From positions 1 through 54,402 of the forward strand of contig JAJDJB010000007.1 in the NCBI GenBank assembly GCA_030266985.1: a stretch of 54,402 bases of DNA, in the 5' to 3' direction. The notes below the pieces were generated by a model. It did not search any database, was not told where the DNA came from, and saw only the letters and a program-made list of their open reading frames with translations. The position numbers and the translations under genes were made by a program. Below, one piece after another: positions 33,006 through 43,471 of the stretch. Position 1 is the stretch's first letter. Every line of letters begins with the position of its first letter. The stretch is from Synergistaceae bacterium OttesenSCG-928-D05 (GTDB taxonomy: Bacteria; Synergistota; Synergistia; Synergistales; Synergistaceae).

Positions 33006-33031
33006 GTGTTTTTTTAGGAGGATGATTTCTT

Positions 33032-33535
33032 ATGAGGAGTACGTTCAGCATCACATCGGAGGACAACCCGGGCGTCCTTATGCGGATTGCGAGTCTTATT
33101 TACCGCAGGGGATACAACATCGCCAGCATGAGCGTCGGACGCACGCACAAGAAGGGGATTTCCCGCTTCACGGTCGTGGTTGAAGGCGGAGAGGGCGATT
33201 ACGAGCAGGTGCGCAAGCAGCTCAAGAAATTGGTGGAGGTCATCGAGGTGCGGAGTCTTTCGCAGGAGGGGCCTTTCGTGGAACGTTGGCTCTCGCTGGT
33301 CAAGGTTAACGCGCCGCTTGAAATGCGGCCGCACGTGCTCCAGACGGCGGAGATTTTCCGTTGCCGCGTGATCGACTTGGGCGCGGACGCGATCACGCTG
33401 GAGATTACGGGCGACCACGGTAAATTGAACGCCTGCATCGAAGCGTTCAAGCCCTACGGCATCATCGAGATCGCGGGCTCCGGCTCCGTTGCGCTGTCTC
33501 GCTCCGGTTTCATTACGGAGAACATGGAGAAATAA
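33032..33535 (+). CDS. ilvN: Acetolactate synthase small subunit
   Basis: A 167-residue regulatory subunit with an N-terminal ACT domain (STFSITSEDNPGVLMRIASL, RRGYNIASMSVG) that binds valine for feedback inhibition, and the C-terminal part ALSRSGF. It activates the catalytic subunit IlvB, encoded seventh in the same operon rather than adjacent. AGGAGG lies 10 bases before ATG. First structural gene after the leader attenuator. Confidence 0.95.
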   Translation: MRSTFSITSEDNPGVLMRIASLIYRRGYNIASMSVGRTHKKGISRFTVVVEGGEGDYEQVRKQLKKLVEVIEVRSLSQEGPFVERWLSLVKVNAPLEMRPHVLQTAEIFRCRVIDLGADAITLEITGDHGKLNACIEAFKPYGIIEIAGSGSVALSRSGFITENMEK

Positions 33536-33599
33536 TAAACCCGTATGACAGGTCTTCTTGGATTTTTATAGGAAGCCGCATAAAAATAAATCAACCTAG

Positions 33600-34652
<1,053 letters not shown>

Positions 34653-34700
34653 AACCATCGCACCGCCGGAGGGCGGCATTAAGAAAGGGTAGATTGTGAG

Positions 34701-36257
34701 ATGACTGATCAGGTACGAATTTTCGATACGACATTGAGAGACGGCGAACAGGCCGCACGCATCAACTTGAATAAGGGCGAAAAATTGCAGATTGCGCGTC
34801 AACTTGCACGCTTGGGCGTGGACGTGATCGAAGCGGGTTTCCCAGCGTCTTCGCAGGGCGATTTCGAATCGGTGCAGGCGATCGCGCGTGAATTTAAGGG
34901 CGGACCAATCATAGCGGGCCTTGCGCGCACGAAGAAAGAGGACATTGCACGTGCGGGCGAAGCAGTGAAAGACGCGGACCGTCCGAGGATCCACACCTTC
35001 ATAGCGACAAGCCCGATCCACATGGAGTACAAGCTTAAAATGACGAAAGAGGAAGTCCTCAGTGAAGTCAAAGAAGCTGTGGGGTTTGCCCGTACTCTTG
35101 TGGACGACGTCGAATTCTCTGCGGAGGACGCGAGCCGTTCGGAAATCCCGTTCCTGATCGAAGTCTTTAAAACGGCAGTCGAGGCCGGCGCCACGACCCT
35201 GAATATTCCCGATACAGTCGGCTATGCACAGCCGGATGAGTTTTATAACTTCGTCTTCGAAATCATCAAGGGCGTGAATCCACCCGCGAACGTGATTTGG
35301 TCTGTGCACTGTCATAACGACCTCGGCCTTGCAGTCGCAAACTCGCTGGCTGCGGTGCGCGCGGGCGTACGGCAGGTCGAATGCACGATCAACGGGCTTG
35401 GTGAACGCGCGGGCAACGCCTCGATGGAAGAGATTGTCATGGCGATGAACACGCGTACGGACCAATACCCCGCCAAGGCGGGCCTGGACACGACAAAGCT
35501 CTACAGCACGAGCAAACTTGTCGCGAGCCTGACGGGCGTCGTGGTGCAGCCGAACAAAGCAGTCGTCGGTCAGAACGCGTTCGCGCACGAAGCTGGTATC
35601 CATCAGCACGGTATGCTGTGCAACCGCGCGACGTATGAGATCATGACGCCGGAAACGGTGGGCGCGCCCTCTTCGGACCTTGTTCTGGGCAAGCACTCGG
35701 GCCGCCACGCGTTCAAAGACCGCGTCGAAAGTCTCGGCTACGCACTTTCAAAAGACGACATGGAGGTCGCATTTAAGGAATTCAAGGATCTCTGCGACAA
35801 GAAAAAGGACGTCTCGGACAGCGACATCGAAGCGATGATTCTGGACCGCGTGCTCTCTTTCATCCCGGAGCGGCGCTACGAATTGAAGGACTATGCGGTG
35901 CAGGTCAGTACCGGCAGCAAGCCAACCGCAAGCGTCACGATGACTTCCGGAAACGTGGACTACACGGAAGCGGCGGTTGGGAACGGCCCGGTGGACGCGG
36001 TTTACAACGCCGTGAAAAAAATCCTGGGTTTCATCCCCGAACTGAAAGGCTTCCGCATCGGCGCAACGAGCGAACGATCGGATGCAATGGCGGAGACGCG
36101 CATCATCATTAATTACAAAGATATCCAGGCGCAGGGCCGCGGAACGAGTACCGACATCGTGGAAGCTTCGTTGCGCGCTTACATAGACGCGGCGAACAGG
36201 CTTTACGCCGCGGCGGCCGCCAAGGAGGTAAAGCTGAATGGGCATGACGCTCGCTGA
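34701..36257 (+). CDS. leuA: 2-isopropylmalate synthase
   Basis: A 518-residue enzyme that condenses 2-ketoisovalerate and acetyl-CoA, the first leucine step. The TIM barrel starts with TTLRDGEQA, and the metal-binding HCHND is in WSVHCHNDLGLAV. The C-terminal LeuA dimer/regulatory domain (VSTGSKPTASVTM onwards, with GRGTSTDIVEAS) gives leucine feedback inhibition. Its last 20 bases overlap leuC, indicating translational coupling. Confidence 0.97.
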   Translation: MTDQVRIFDTTLRDGEQAARINLNKGEKLQIARQLARLGVDVIEAGFPASSQGDFESVQAIAREFKGGPIIAGLARTKKEDIARAGEAVKDADRPRIHTFIATSPIHMEYKLKMTKEEVLSEVKEAVGFARTLVDDVEFSAEDASRSEIPFLIEVFKTAVEAGATTLNIPDTVGYAQPDEFYNFVFEIIKGVNPPANVIWSVHCHNDLGLAVANSLAAVRAGVRQVECTINGLGERAGNASMEEIVMAMNTRTDQYPAKAGLDTTKLYSTSKLVASLTGVVVQPNKAVVGQNAFAHEAGIHQHGMLCNRATYEIMTPETVGAPSSDLVLGKHSGRHAFKDRVESLGYALSKDDMEVAFKEFKDLCDKKKDVSDSDIEAMILDRVLSFIPERRYELKDYAVQVSTGSKPTASVTMTSGNVDYTEAAVGNGPVDAVYNAVKKILGFIPELKGFRIGATSERSDAMAETRIIINYKDIQAQGRGTSTDIVEASLRAYIDAANRLYAAAAAKEVKLNGHDAR

Positions 36258-37494
36258 GGCAATCATAGCGAAACACACAAAGGACCCGGTCGAAGCAGGC
36301 GCGATCTGCCAGGTGAACGTGGATTTCGCGTTTACGAACGACATCACGGGACCTCCCGCAATCAAGGAATTTAAGAATATGGGCGCAGAAAGGGTCTTTG
36401 ATAAGACCCGCTGCGCCATCACCCCGGACCATTTCACACCGGCGAAGGACATCGCCTCGGCGGAACAGGTCAAAACGTGCCGCGAATTCGCGCGCGAGCA
36501 GGGCATGCTGTTTTGGGAAGTCGGCCGCGTCGGCGTGGAACACACGTTCCTGCCGGAAAACGGCCTCGTCCTGCCGGGCGAGATCGTGCTCGGCGCAGAC
36601 AGCCACACCTGCACGCACGGAGCGGTCGGCGCGCTCGCGACCGGAGTTGGCTCTACCGATTTGGCGGGCGCGTGGGCACTCGGTGAGACGTGGCTTCGCG
36701 TTCCGGAGACGATGAAGGTCGTTTACGAGGGCACGCCTTCGGATTACGTTGGCGGAAAGGATATGATCCTTGCGCTGATCGGCAAAATCGGCGTGGAGGG
36801 CGCGCGCTACATGGCGCTTGAGTTCCACGGTGATGCGATGTACGGACTTTCTCTCGATGACCGCTTCACGCTTTCGAATATGGCGATCGAAGCGGGCGGC
36901 AAGACAGGGCTCATAAACCCGGACGAAAAATTGCTTGCATACGCGAAGGAACGCGCCGCTCGCGCGTTTGAACCGCTTTTTGCGGATAAGGATGCGGTTT
37001 ACGCGAAGAGCGTGACGATAGATGTATCGAACATGGAACCGCAGGTCGCGATGCCGCATCTGCCCGAGAATGTAAAACCAGTTTCTGAAGTCGCCGGCAC
37101 GCCGGTCGACCAGGTTTTCATCGGCTCCTGTACAAACGGTCGTTTGCGCGACTTGGAACTTGCAGCGAAGGTGCTTAAGGGCAAAAAGGTCCATCCGAAC
37201 GTGCGCCTTATGATCATCCCTGCATCTTACGAAGTTTACCGCGAGGCGATGAAGCGCGGCTGGTTCGATATTTTCCTCGATGCTGGCGCAGCGATTTCTA
37301 CGCCTTCTTGCGGCCCCTGCCTCGGCGGTCACCTCGGCATCCTCGCCGCGGGAGAACGCTGCGTTTCGACGAGCAACAGAAATTTCGTCGGCAGAATGGG
37401 CTCGCCGAAGAGCGAAGTGGTCCTGACAGGTCCGCTCGTGGCAGCGGCAACGGCAGTGGCAGGACACATCTGTCACCCGAAAGAATATGTGTAG
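36238..37494 (+). CDS. leuC: 3-isopropylmalate dehydratase large subunit
   Basis: A 418-residue aconitase-family subunit. Fe-S ligand cysteines are visible in [11 protein letters not shown] and [25 protein letters not shown] is the substrate-site signature. Length fits the short, archaeal/anaerobe type. With LeuD it isomerises 2- to 3-isopropylmalate. AAGGAGG lies 9 bases before the ATG, inside the end of leuA. Confidence 0.96.
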   Translation: MGMTLAEAIIAKHTKDPVEAGAICQVNVDFAFTNDITGPPAIKEFKNMGAERVFDKTRCAITPDHFTPAKDIASAEQVKTCREFAREQGMLFWEVGRVGVEHTFLPENGLVLPGEIVLGADSHTCTHGAVGALATGVGSTDLAGAWALGETWLRVPETMKVVYEGTPSDYVGGKDMILALIGKIGVEGARYMALEFHGDAMYGLSLDDRFTLSNMAIEAGGKTGLINPDEKLLAYAKERAARAFEPLFADKDAVYAKSVTIDVSNMEPQVAMPHLPENVKPVSEVAGTPVDQVFIGSCTNGRLRDLELAAKVLKGKKVHPNVRLMIIPASYEVYREAMKRGWFDIFLDAGAAISTPSCGPCLGGHLGILAAGERCVSTSNRNFVGRMGSPKSEVVLTGPLVAAATAVAGHICHPKEYV

Positions 37495-37507
37495 GGAGGC
37501 CGGAAGA

Positions 37508-38005
37508 ATGGAGTCGAAACTCATGGGCAAAGCGTGGGCGTACGGCGACAACGTCGACACGGACGTCATCATCCCGGCGCGATACCTGACCACAAGCGAA
37601 CCTGCTGTCATGGCGGCGCACTGCATGGAAGACATCGACGCCTCATTTGCGGGGTCGGTGCAAAAAGGCGACGTCATTGCTGCGGGAAACAATTTCGGCT
37701 GCGGTTCGAGCCGTGAGCACGCGCCGCTTGCGATTAAGAGCGCCGGTGTTTCATGCGTAATAGCGCCCTCTTTCGCGCGCATTTTTTACCGCAACGCGAT
37801 CAACATCGGGCTGCCGATCCTAGAATGCCCCGACGCAGTAAAGATCGGCAAAGGCGATGAAATCGAAGTCAACCTGAGCACGGGCGAGATCCAGAATCTC
37901 ACAAAGGGCGAAACGTATCAGGCAAAGGCATTTCCCGCGTTTCTGACGAAGCTCATCGGCCAGGGCGGACTTGTTCCCTACGTCCGCGCAAGGCTTGGCA
38001 AGTAG
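37508..38005 (+). CDS. leuD: 3-isopropylmalate dehydratase small subunit
   Basis: A 165-residue partner of LeuC. Signature [14 protein letters not shown] and [14 protein letters not shown] (substrate loop). ATG 37508 is chosen because GGGAGG lies 8 bases upstream; the frame opens earlier inside leuC without a ribosome site. Confidence 0.95.
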   Translation: MESKLMGKAWAYGDNVDTDVIIPARYLTTSEPAVMAAHCMEDIDASFAGSVQKGDVIAAGNNFGCGSSREHAPLAIKSAGVSCVIAPSFARIFYRNAINIGLPILECPDAVKIGKGDEIEVNLSTGEIQNLTKGETYQAKAFPAFLTKLIGQGGLVPYVRARLGK

Positions 38006-38015
38006 GAGGCGCACA

Positions 38016-39143
38016 ATGCAAAATTATAAAATTGCAGTTGTAGCTGGAGACGGCATTGGACCGGAAGTGATCGGCGAAGCGCGGAAAGTGCTTTGCCGCG
38101 CGGGCGAAAAATTCGGTTTCTCGTTCGAATGGCAGGAATTTCCTTACGGCGCGAAACACTACCTAGCGACCGGTGAGACGATTCCCGAAGAAGGGTTCGC
38201 GGCGCTTGAAAAGTGCGATGCGATGCTCCTGGGCGCGATCGGCGACCCCGCTGTGAAACCGGGTATTCTGGAGCACGGCATTCTGCTTGCGCTGCGCTTC
38301 CGTTATGACCAGTACGTGAATCTACGCCCCGCGCTTTCTTTCCCGCGCGTACCGACGCCGGTACCATTGGGCGAGAAACGCATCGACTCCGTCGTCGTGC
38401 GTGAGAACACCGAAGACCTCTACATGGGAATCGGCGGAATCGCGCAGAACGGAAACCTAGGCATGGCGATCGACGTGAAACGCGGCGCTTACAGTCTTAC
38501 GGGCGAGCTGAACCTCTCGACGGACCCCGCTTATCCGCTCGCGGGGCAGGTGGCGATCAACACGCGCCCGTCCGTCGAGCGCATTACGCGCTACGCGTGC
38601 CGCCTCGCTGAAAAACGCGGCGAAAAGAAAGTTACGGTTGTTTCAAAGTCGAACGCGGTTTCGGCGCTCTACGGATTCTTCGAAGACGTTGCCAAAGAGG
38701 TCATGGCAAAAGAATATCCCGACCTCACTTATGCGATGGTCAATGTGGACGCGCTCTGCTACCACCTCGTGCGCGACCCCGCTGCCTACGGTGTGCTGCT
38801 CTGCCCGAACCTGTTCGGCGACATCATCAGCGACCTGCAGGCAGGGCTTGCCGGCGGTCTTGGCACTGCGGCGGGCGGAAATATCGGCGACGGGCTTTCC
38901 ATGTTTGAACCGGTACACGGCTCCGCACCCGACATCGCGGGAACCGGCAAGGCAAACCCCGTTGCGGCGATTCTCTCGGGCGGCCTTCTGCTGCAGCACC
39001 TGGGAGAGTTTGAGGCGGCCTCCGCGCTCGACAAAGCGGTCACGGAATTTCTGGTAAACGCATCCGCTGACGCACTGCCGTTTGAGTTCGGCGGCAAAGC
39101 GACCTTCGCACAGGTCGGGGACGCGGTGGCAAAAAATATTTAA
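38016..39143 (+). CDS. leuB: 3-isopropylmalate dehydrogenase
   Basis: A 375-residue NAD-dependent oxidative decarboxylase of the leucine pathway. N-terminal VVAGDGIGPEV, VVRENTEDLYMGIGG (substrate), CPNLFGDIISDLQAGLAGG (metal Asp) and EPVHGSAPDIAGTGKANP (NAD) are all present. ATG 38016 has AGGAGG 6 bases upstream, immediately after leuD. The 104-base gap to ilvB holds a GCGGC-GCCGC hairpin with a T run, which could thin transcription. Confidence 0.96.
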   Translation: MQNYKIAVVAGDGIGPEVIGEARKVLCRAGEKFGFSFEWQEFPYGAKHYLATGETIPEEGFAALEKCDAMLLGAIGDPAVKPGILEHGILLALRFRYDQYVNLRPALSFPRVPTPVPLGEKRIDSVVVRENTEDLYMGIGGIAQNGNLGMAIDVKRGAYSLTGELNLSTDPAYPLAGQVAINTRPSVERITRYACRLAEKRGEKKVTVVSKSNAVSALYGFFEDVAKEVMAKEYPDLTYAMVNVDALCYHLVRDPAAYGVLLCPNLFGDIISDLQAGLAGGLGTAAGGNIGDGLSMFEPVHGSAPDIAGTGKANPVAAILSGGLLLQHLGEFEAASALDKAVTEFLVNASADALPFEFGGKATFAQVGDAVAKNI

Positions 39144-39247
39144 CGATTGATATCTGCGGCGAAACATTGCCGCGCGGCTTTTTTGATTTTGATCAAAAAA
39201 TAATGAGATAACGCGCAGACAAAGCATTGCGCAAGGGAGTTGACGAT

Positions 39248-40933
39248 ATGACCAAAATGAGCGGCGCCCAAATGGTCGTGAAATCGCTGGAGGCCGAAGG
39301 AGTCAAGACGATGTTCGGCCTTCCCGGAGGCACGGTAATCCATCTTTATGACGCCATTTACGATTCGAAAATCAACCACGTGCTCATGCGGCACGAACAG
39401 GCCGCGTCGCACGCGGCGGACGGCTACGCGCGCGCGAGCGGCGAAGTCGGCGTCTGCATCGCAACCTCCGGGCCGGGCGCGACAAATTTGGTAACCGGGA
39501 TCGCAACGGCGCAGATCGACTCAGTACCGATGGTCGCGATCACAGGCCAGGTCGCGACAAGCGCGATTGGCTCGGACGCATTCCAAGAGGCCGACATCAC
39601 GGGTATCACGCTTCCGATCGTCAAACACAGCATGCAGGTCCGCTCGCCGGAGCAAATTGCGCCGGCAATAAAAAAAGCGTTCTATATTGCCTCGACCGGC
39701 AGGCAGGGCGTCGTCCTTGTCGATGTGCCCGCAGATGTTCAGAAGGCGGCGGGCGATTTCATCTATCCAGATGAAGTAGAGGCAATGCCCGGTTACGATC
39801 CGAAAAAAAACATCGACCTCGGACAGCTGGATAAGGCTGTCGCCATGCTGGAGAGCGCACATCGCCCCGTTATCTTTGCGGGCGGCGGCGTCATCCGTGC
39901 GGGCGCATCCAAAAAACTGACAGATTTCGCGGAAAAATATGAAATCCCGGTCATCACTTCGCTGCTCGGCAAAGGCGCGATACCGGAGTCTCACCCGCTC
40001 GGACTTTCGCTTGGTATGGCGGGCATGCACGGTCACCCTGTTGCAAACCGCGCAATTCTGGCCGCAGACCTCATAATCACGGTCGGCGCGCGCTTCAGCG
40101 ACCGGAGCACCGGCAGACGCAACCGTTTCGCGACCGAAGCGGACATCATCCACATCGACCTCGACCCGGCCGAAATCGGCAAGGCGATCGGATCGGACGT
40201 TTTTCTGATCGGCGACGCGGGTTTCGTCCTCGACGCACTCCATAAATCAATGAAGAAACGCAGTTTCGACCGTTCCGCATGGCTGGAAGACATCCGTCAG
40301 ATGCGCGAACGCGAGCCGATGCCGAAAAACGATATCGAAGGCACAATCTCGCCCTGGCAGGTGATCGAAACTCTGCGCGAAGTGACGGGCGGAAACAGCG
40401 TGCTCACGACGGAAGTCGGACAGCATCAGATGTGGGCCGCGCAATATTTCCGCGTTGAGGAGCCCCGCCGCTTCCTAACGTCCGGCGGACTTGGCACGAT
40501 GGGCTATGGCTTTCCCGCCGCAATCGGTGCGGCGTGCGCCTGCCCCAAACAGCCGGTCTGCTGCATCGCGGGGGATGGCAGTTTTATGATGAATATTCAG
40601 GAACTTGACACCTGCGCGCGATATAATATCCCCGTCAAGGTGTTCATTCTCAACAATTCCTGCCTTGGCATGGTTCGGCAATGGCAGCAACTTTTTTACG
40701 ACCACCGCTATTCGAACACGCTTTACAACCGCAATCCCGATTTTGCAAAAATCGCGGAGGGCATGGGCGTCGCGGCTTACACCGTAGCGGAACCGGGCGC
40801 GGTAAAGAAAACAATAGAGCAGGCGCTCGAAGTGCCCGGTCCGGCGCTCGTGGATTTCCGCATCCCGCAGGGCGCGCTGGTTCTCCCAATGGTACCGGCG
40901 GGCGGCGCACTCGACGAAATGATACTTCGCTAG
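39248..40933 (+). CDS. ilvB: Acetolactate synthase large subunit
   Basis: A 561-residue thiamine-diphosphate enzyme. N-terminal VFGL-type [10 protein letters not shown], with the catalytic Glu in [15 protein letters not shown], the FAD/ADP-binding middle domain, and the ThDP-binding [12 protein letters not shown] to [13 protein letters not shown] block. It makes acetolactate with IlvN. ATG 39248 has GGGAG 8 bases upstream. Confidence 0.96.
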   Translation: MTKMSGAQMVVKSLEAEGVKTMFGLPGGTVIHLYDAIYDSKINHVLMRHEQAASHAADGYARASGEVGVCIATSGPGATNLVTGIATAQIDSVPMVAITGQVATSAIGSDAFQEADITGITLPIVKHSMQVRSPEQIAPAIKKAFYIASTGRQGVVLVDVPADVQKAAGDFIYPDEVEAMPGYDPKKNIDLGQLDKAVAMLESAHRPVIFAGGGVIRAGASKKLTDFAEKYEIPVITSLLGKGAIPESHPLGLSLGMAGMHGHPVANRAILAADLIITVGARFSDRSTGRRNRFATEADIIHIDLDPAEIGKAIGSDVFLIGDAGFVLDALHKSMKKRSFDRSAWLEDIRQMREREPMPKNDIEGTISPWQVIETLREVTGGNSVLTTEVGQHQMWAAQYFRVEEPRRFLTSGGLGTMGYGFPAAIGAACACPKQPVCCIAGDGSFMMNIQELDTCARYNIPVKVFILNNSCLGMVRQWQQLFYDHRYSNTLYNRNPDFAKIAEGMGVAAYTVAEPGAVKKTIEQALEVPGPALVDFRIPQGALVLPMVPAGGALDEMILR

Positions 40934-40943
40934 GAGGGAAAGC

Positions 40944-42626
40944 ATGATCAGCGACAAGGCGAAAAAAGGTTATCAGAGAAGCCCGCACCGTTCGCTCATG
41001 AAGGCGTCGGGGTATGCGGATTGGGAAATCGACCGCCCATGGATCGGCGTCGCGAACGCATACAATGCGATCATCCCCGGCCACATCCACCTGCGCACAA
41101 TCGTTGACGCGGTAAAGGCCGGTATCTACGCAGCGGGCGGGCTGCCGCTTGAATTTCCCGTAATCGGCGTCTGCGACGGCATCGCGATGAACCACGAAGG
41201 CATGAAATACTCGCTCACAAGCCGTGAACTGATCATGGATTCCGTGGAAGTTATGACGCGCGGACACGCGCTCGACGGCCTCGTGCTCGTGCCGAACTGC
41301 GACAAGATTGTGCCGGGCATGGCGATGGCAGCCGCGAAAATCGACGTTCCATCGATCGTCGTCTCAGGCGGTCCAATGATGGCGGGTAATTTAAAAGGTA
41401 AGGTTCTCGACCTGAACAGTGTCTTTGAAGGCGTCGGCAAAAAGGCAGCTGGCGCAATCTCGGACGAAGAACTGCTCGAGATTGAAAACAACGCCTGCCC
41501 CGGATGCGGTTCCTGCTCCGGTATGTTCACGGCAAATACGATGAACTGCATGATGGAAGCGCTCGGCCTGGCTCTGCCCGGAAACGGAACAATCCCCGCC
41601 GTGCACGCCGGGCGCATCCGCCTCGCGAAAGACACGGGGCGCATGATCATGACGCTCGTTGAAAAGAACATAAAGCCCACTGATATTTTGACAAAAGAAG
41701 CCTTCGAAAACGCGGTCGCCGTCGACCTGGCGCTCGGCGGCTCGAGCAACACGGCGCTGCATCTGCCTGCAATCGCGTGGGCCGCTGGGCTTAAGCTGCC
41801 GCTCGAAGTATTTAATGAAATGGGCTGCAAAGTACCGCACCTCTGCTCCATGAGTCCGGGCGGTCAATACCACATTGAAGATCTATGGATGGCAGGCGGC
41901 GTGGAAGCGCTCATGAAAGAACTGCTCGACGCAGGCAAAATCCACGGCGAAGTGCTCACCGTGACGGGAAACAGCGTTGCGCAGAACGTGGCGAAGGCGG
42001 AAGTCGCGGACAGTGAAGTCATCCGCCCGCTCGACCGGCCCTACCACGCGGAAGGCGGCCTCGCATTCTTGAAAGGTACCCTTGCTCCGCTCGGCGCGGT
42101 CGTCAAACAATCTGCCGTTGCACCCGAAATGCTAGTGCATGAAGGTCCCGCGCGCGTATTTGACAGCGAAGACGCGGCGACGCAGGCAATCCTCGACAAA
42201 AAAATCAACGACGGCGACGTCATCGTGATTCGCTACGAAGGACCGAAGGGCGGCCCGGGCATGCGCGAAATGCTCACGCCAACCTCATCCATCATGGGGC
42301 TCGGAAAAGGCAATACCGTTGCGCTCATCACGGACGGACGCTTCTCCGGCGCCACGCGCGGCGCGTCCATCGGCCACGTTTCGCCAGAAGCGGCAAGCGG
42401 CGGACCGATCGGCCTCGTCGAAGAGGGCGATATCATTTCGATTGACATCCCAGCGCGAAAACTTGATCTGAACGTCAGCGAACAAACGCTCGAAGAACGC
42501 AGAAAAAAATTCACGCCGAAACTTCAGAAAGTCGATTCGCCATTCCTCTCGCGCTATCGCGCGTTCGCGACATCCGGCGTCGAAGGCGCGGTCTTAAAAG
42601 ACGGCGATTCCGTCTGCGGAAATTAA
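40944..42626 (+). CDS. ilvD: Dihydroxy-acid dehydratase
   Basis: A 560-residue Fe-S enzyme that forms 2-keto acids for valine and isoleucine. Cluster cysteines lie in [12 protein letters not shown] and [19 protein letters not shown]; substrate motif [19 protein letters not shown] upstream, 10 bases past ilvB. Last gene of the operon; the transaminase (ilvE) is not in the window. Confidence 0.97.
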   Translation: MISDKAKKGYQRSPHRSLMKASGYADWEIDRPWIGVANAYNAIIPGHIHLRTIVDAVKAGIYAAGGLPLEFPVIGVCDGIAMNHEGMKYSLTSRELIMDSVEVMTRGHALDGLVLVPNCDKIVPGMAMAAAKIDVPSIVVSGGPMMAGNLKGKVLDLNSVFEGVGKKAAGAISDEELLEIENNACPGCGSCSGMFTANTMNCMMEALGLALPGNGTIPAVHAGRIRLAKDTGRMIMTLVEKNIKPTDILTKEAFENAVAVDLALGGSSNTALHLPAIAWAAGLKLPLEVFNEMGCKVPHLCSMSPGGQYHIEDLWMAGGVEALMKELLDAGKIHGEVLTVTGNSVAQNVAKAEVADSEVIRPLDRPYHAEGGLAFLKGTLAPLGAVVKQSAVAPEMLVHEGPARVFDSEDAATQAILDKKINDGDVIVIRYEGPKGGPGMREMLTPTSSIMGLGKGNTVALITDGRFSGATRGASIGHVSPEAASGGPIGLVEEGDIISIDIPARKLDLNVSEQTLEERRKKFTPKLQKVDSPFLSRYRAFATSGVEGAVLKDGDSVCGN

Positions 42627-42660
42627 TTTTTTCGCGGACAAGAAATACGGAAGCAAACGC

Positions 42661-42695
42661 AACGCCGCACGAAAGAACCACGTTCGTGCGGCGTT
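42661..42695 (+). terminator. ilv-leu operon 3' stem-loop
   Basis: AACGCCGCACGAA and TTCGTGCGGCGTT form a perfect 13-bp stem. The T run is weak, so it may be a terminator or an RNA end stabiliser. Confidence 0.65.
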
Positions 42696-42763
42696 GTGAT
42701 TTAAGGAAGAAAGCTGAAATTAAAACTCCGTGCGCAAAAAAGCAATTCAGGGTCTCCCCATCA

Positions 42764-42791
42764 TTGACACCGCGCACATTTCCTGTATAAT
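42764..42791 (+). promoter_or_regulatory. tRNA operon promoter
   Basis: Consensus TTGACA (42764-42769) and TATAAT (42786-42791), 16 bp apart, ahead of the two tRNA genes. Confidence 0.8.
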
Positions 42792-42846
42792 TACTAACCG
42801 TCGAGCTTTGGAAGGGCTTATGAGACTCCCAATTTTCGCATCGAGT

Positions 42847-42932
42847 GGTAGGATGGCCGAGTGGTCAAAGGCAACAGACTGTAAATCTGTCGGCGAGAGC
42901 CTACGTTGGTTCAAATCCAACTCCTACCACCA
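42847..42932 (+). tRNA. tRNA-Tyr (GTA)
   Basis: An 86-base class II tRNA with acceptor GGTAGGA, anticodon loop CTGTAAA (anticodon GTA), a long variable arm, TTCAAATC in the T loop, and an encoded CCA end. Confidence 0.96.
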
Positions 42933-42952
42933 TTTTTATGCCCTTACCGCAG

Positions 42953-43028
42953 GCCGCCTTAGCTCAGCAGGTAGAGCACATCCATGGTAAGGATGGGGTC
43001 TCCGGTTCGAGTCCGGAAGGCGGCTCCA
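42953..43028 (+). tRNA. tRNA-Thr (GGT)
   Basis: A 76-base tRNA with acceptor GCCGCCT/GGCGGC, D-loop AGCTCAGCAGGTAGAGC, anticodon stem CATCC/GGATG around the loop ATGGTAA (anticodon GGT), T loop TTCGAGTC, and an encoded CCA end. Co-transcribed with tRNA-Tyr, 20 bases apart. Confidence 0.96.
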
Positions 43029-43038
43029 GAAGACTACA

Positions 43039-43066
43039 AGCCCTTGCTATTGCAGGGGTTTTTCTT
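43039..43066 (+). terminator. tRNA operon terminator
   Basis: CCCTTGC pairs with GCAGGGG around TATT, followed by five T. Confidence 0.7.
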
Positions 43067-43098
43067 ATTCGATAATTCCTGAAAATCCAACTATAGCA

Positions 43099-43129
43099 AG
43101 CCCTCTGCGTAAGCAGAGGGCTATTTTTG
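43099..43129 (+). terminator. Second strong terminator after the tRNAs
   Basis: AGCCCTCTGC and GCAGAGGGCT form a perfect 10-bp stem with a GTAA loop, followed by ATTTTTG. It insulates the autotransporter gene from the tRNA operon. Confidence 0.85.
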
Positions 43130-43257
43130 TTGTTAACTAGAAAGAGGATATGATGTAAACCCTTCTCTCTGCCATACGCCAGAAAAACCCTGTCCGCCAG
43201 GTAATAAGCCTATTCTTATTTTTTTAAACAAATATTAGAAAATAAAAATATCCTTTA

Positions 43258-43286
43258 TTGACAAAAAAATCCTTTTTGTATAAGAT
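43258..43286 (+). promoter_or_regulatory. Autotransporter 1 promoter
   Basis: TTGACA (43258-43263) and TAAGAT (43281-43286), 17 bp apart. The leader between here and 43472 is about 180 bases, AT-rich, and shows no open frame. Confidence 0.65.
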
Positions 43287-43471
43287 ACACACTAGTGTTG
43301 TTCTAATTTAACTTTTAGTGCGAGGAAGTAATCAAAAATTATTTTATATACAATGGAAATAAATCAAGAAAGAGAGGTCAATAATTCGTTCCTTTTTAGC
43401 GCAGGGTTTTCGCGGTTGGCGCATGTGAAAACTTAAAACAAACTATAAAAATGTATCAAGGGGGTAATGAC

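Noticed and set aside
32785-33031. T-box before ilvN
   Set aside because: No TGGNACCGCG-type T-box sequence or specifier loop; the peptide frame and pairing explain the leader.
39144-39247. Operon-ending terminator between leuB and ilvB
   Set aside because: The GCGGC/GCCGC hairpin with T run is weak and no promoter is seen before ilvB; I treat it as at most a partial terminator.
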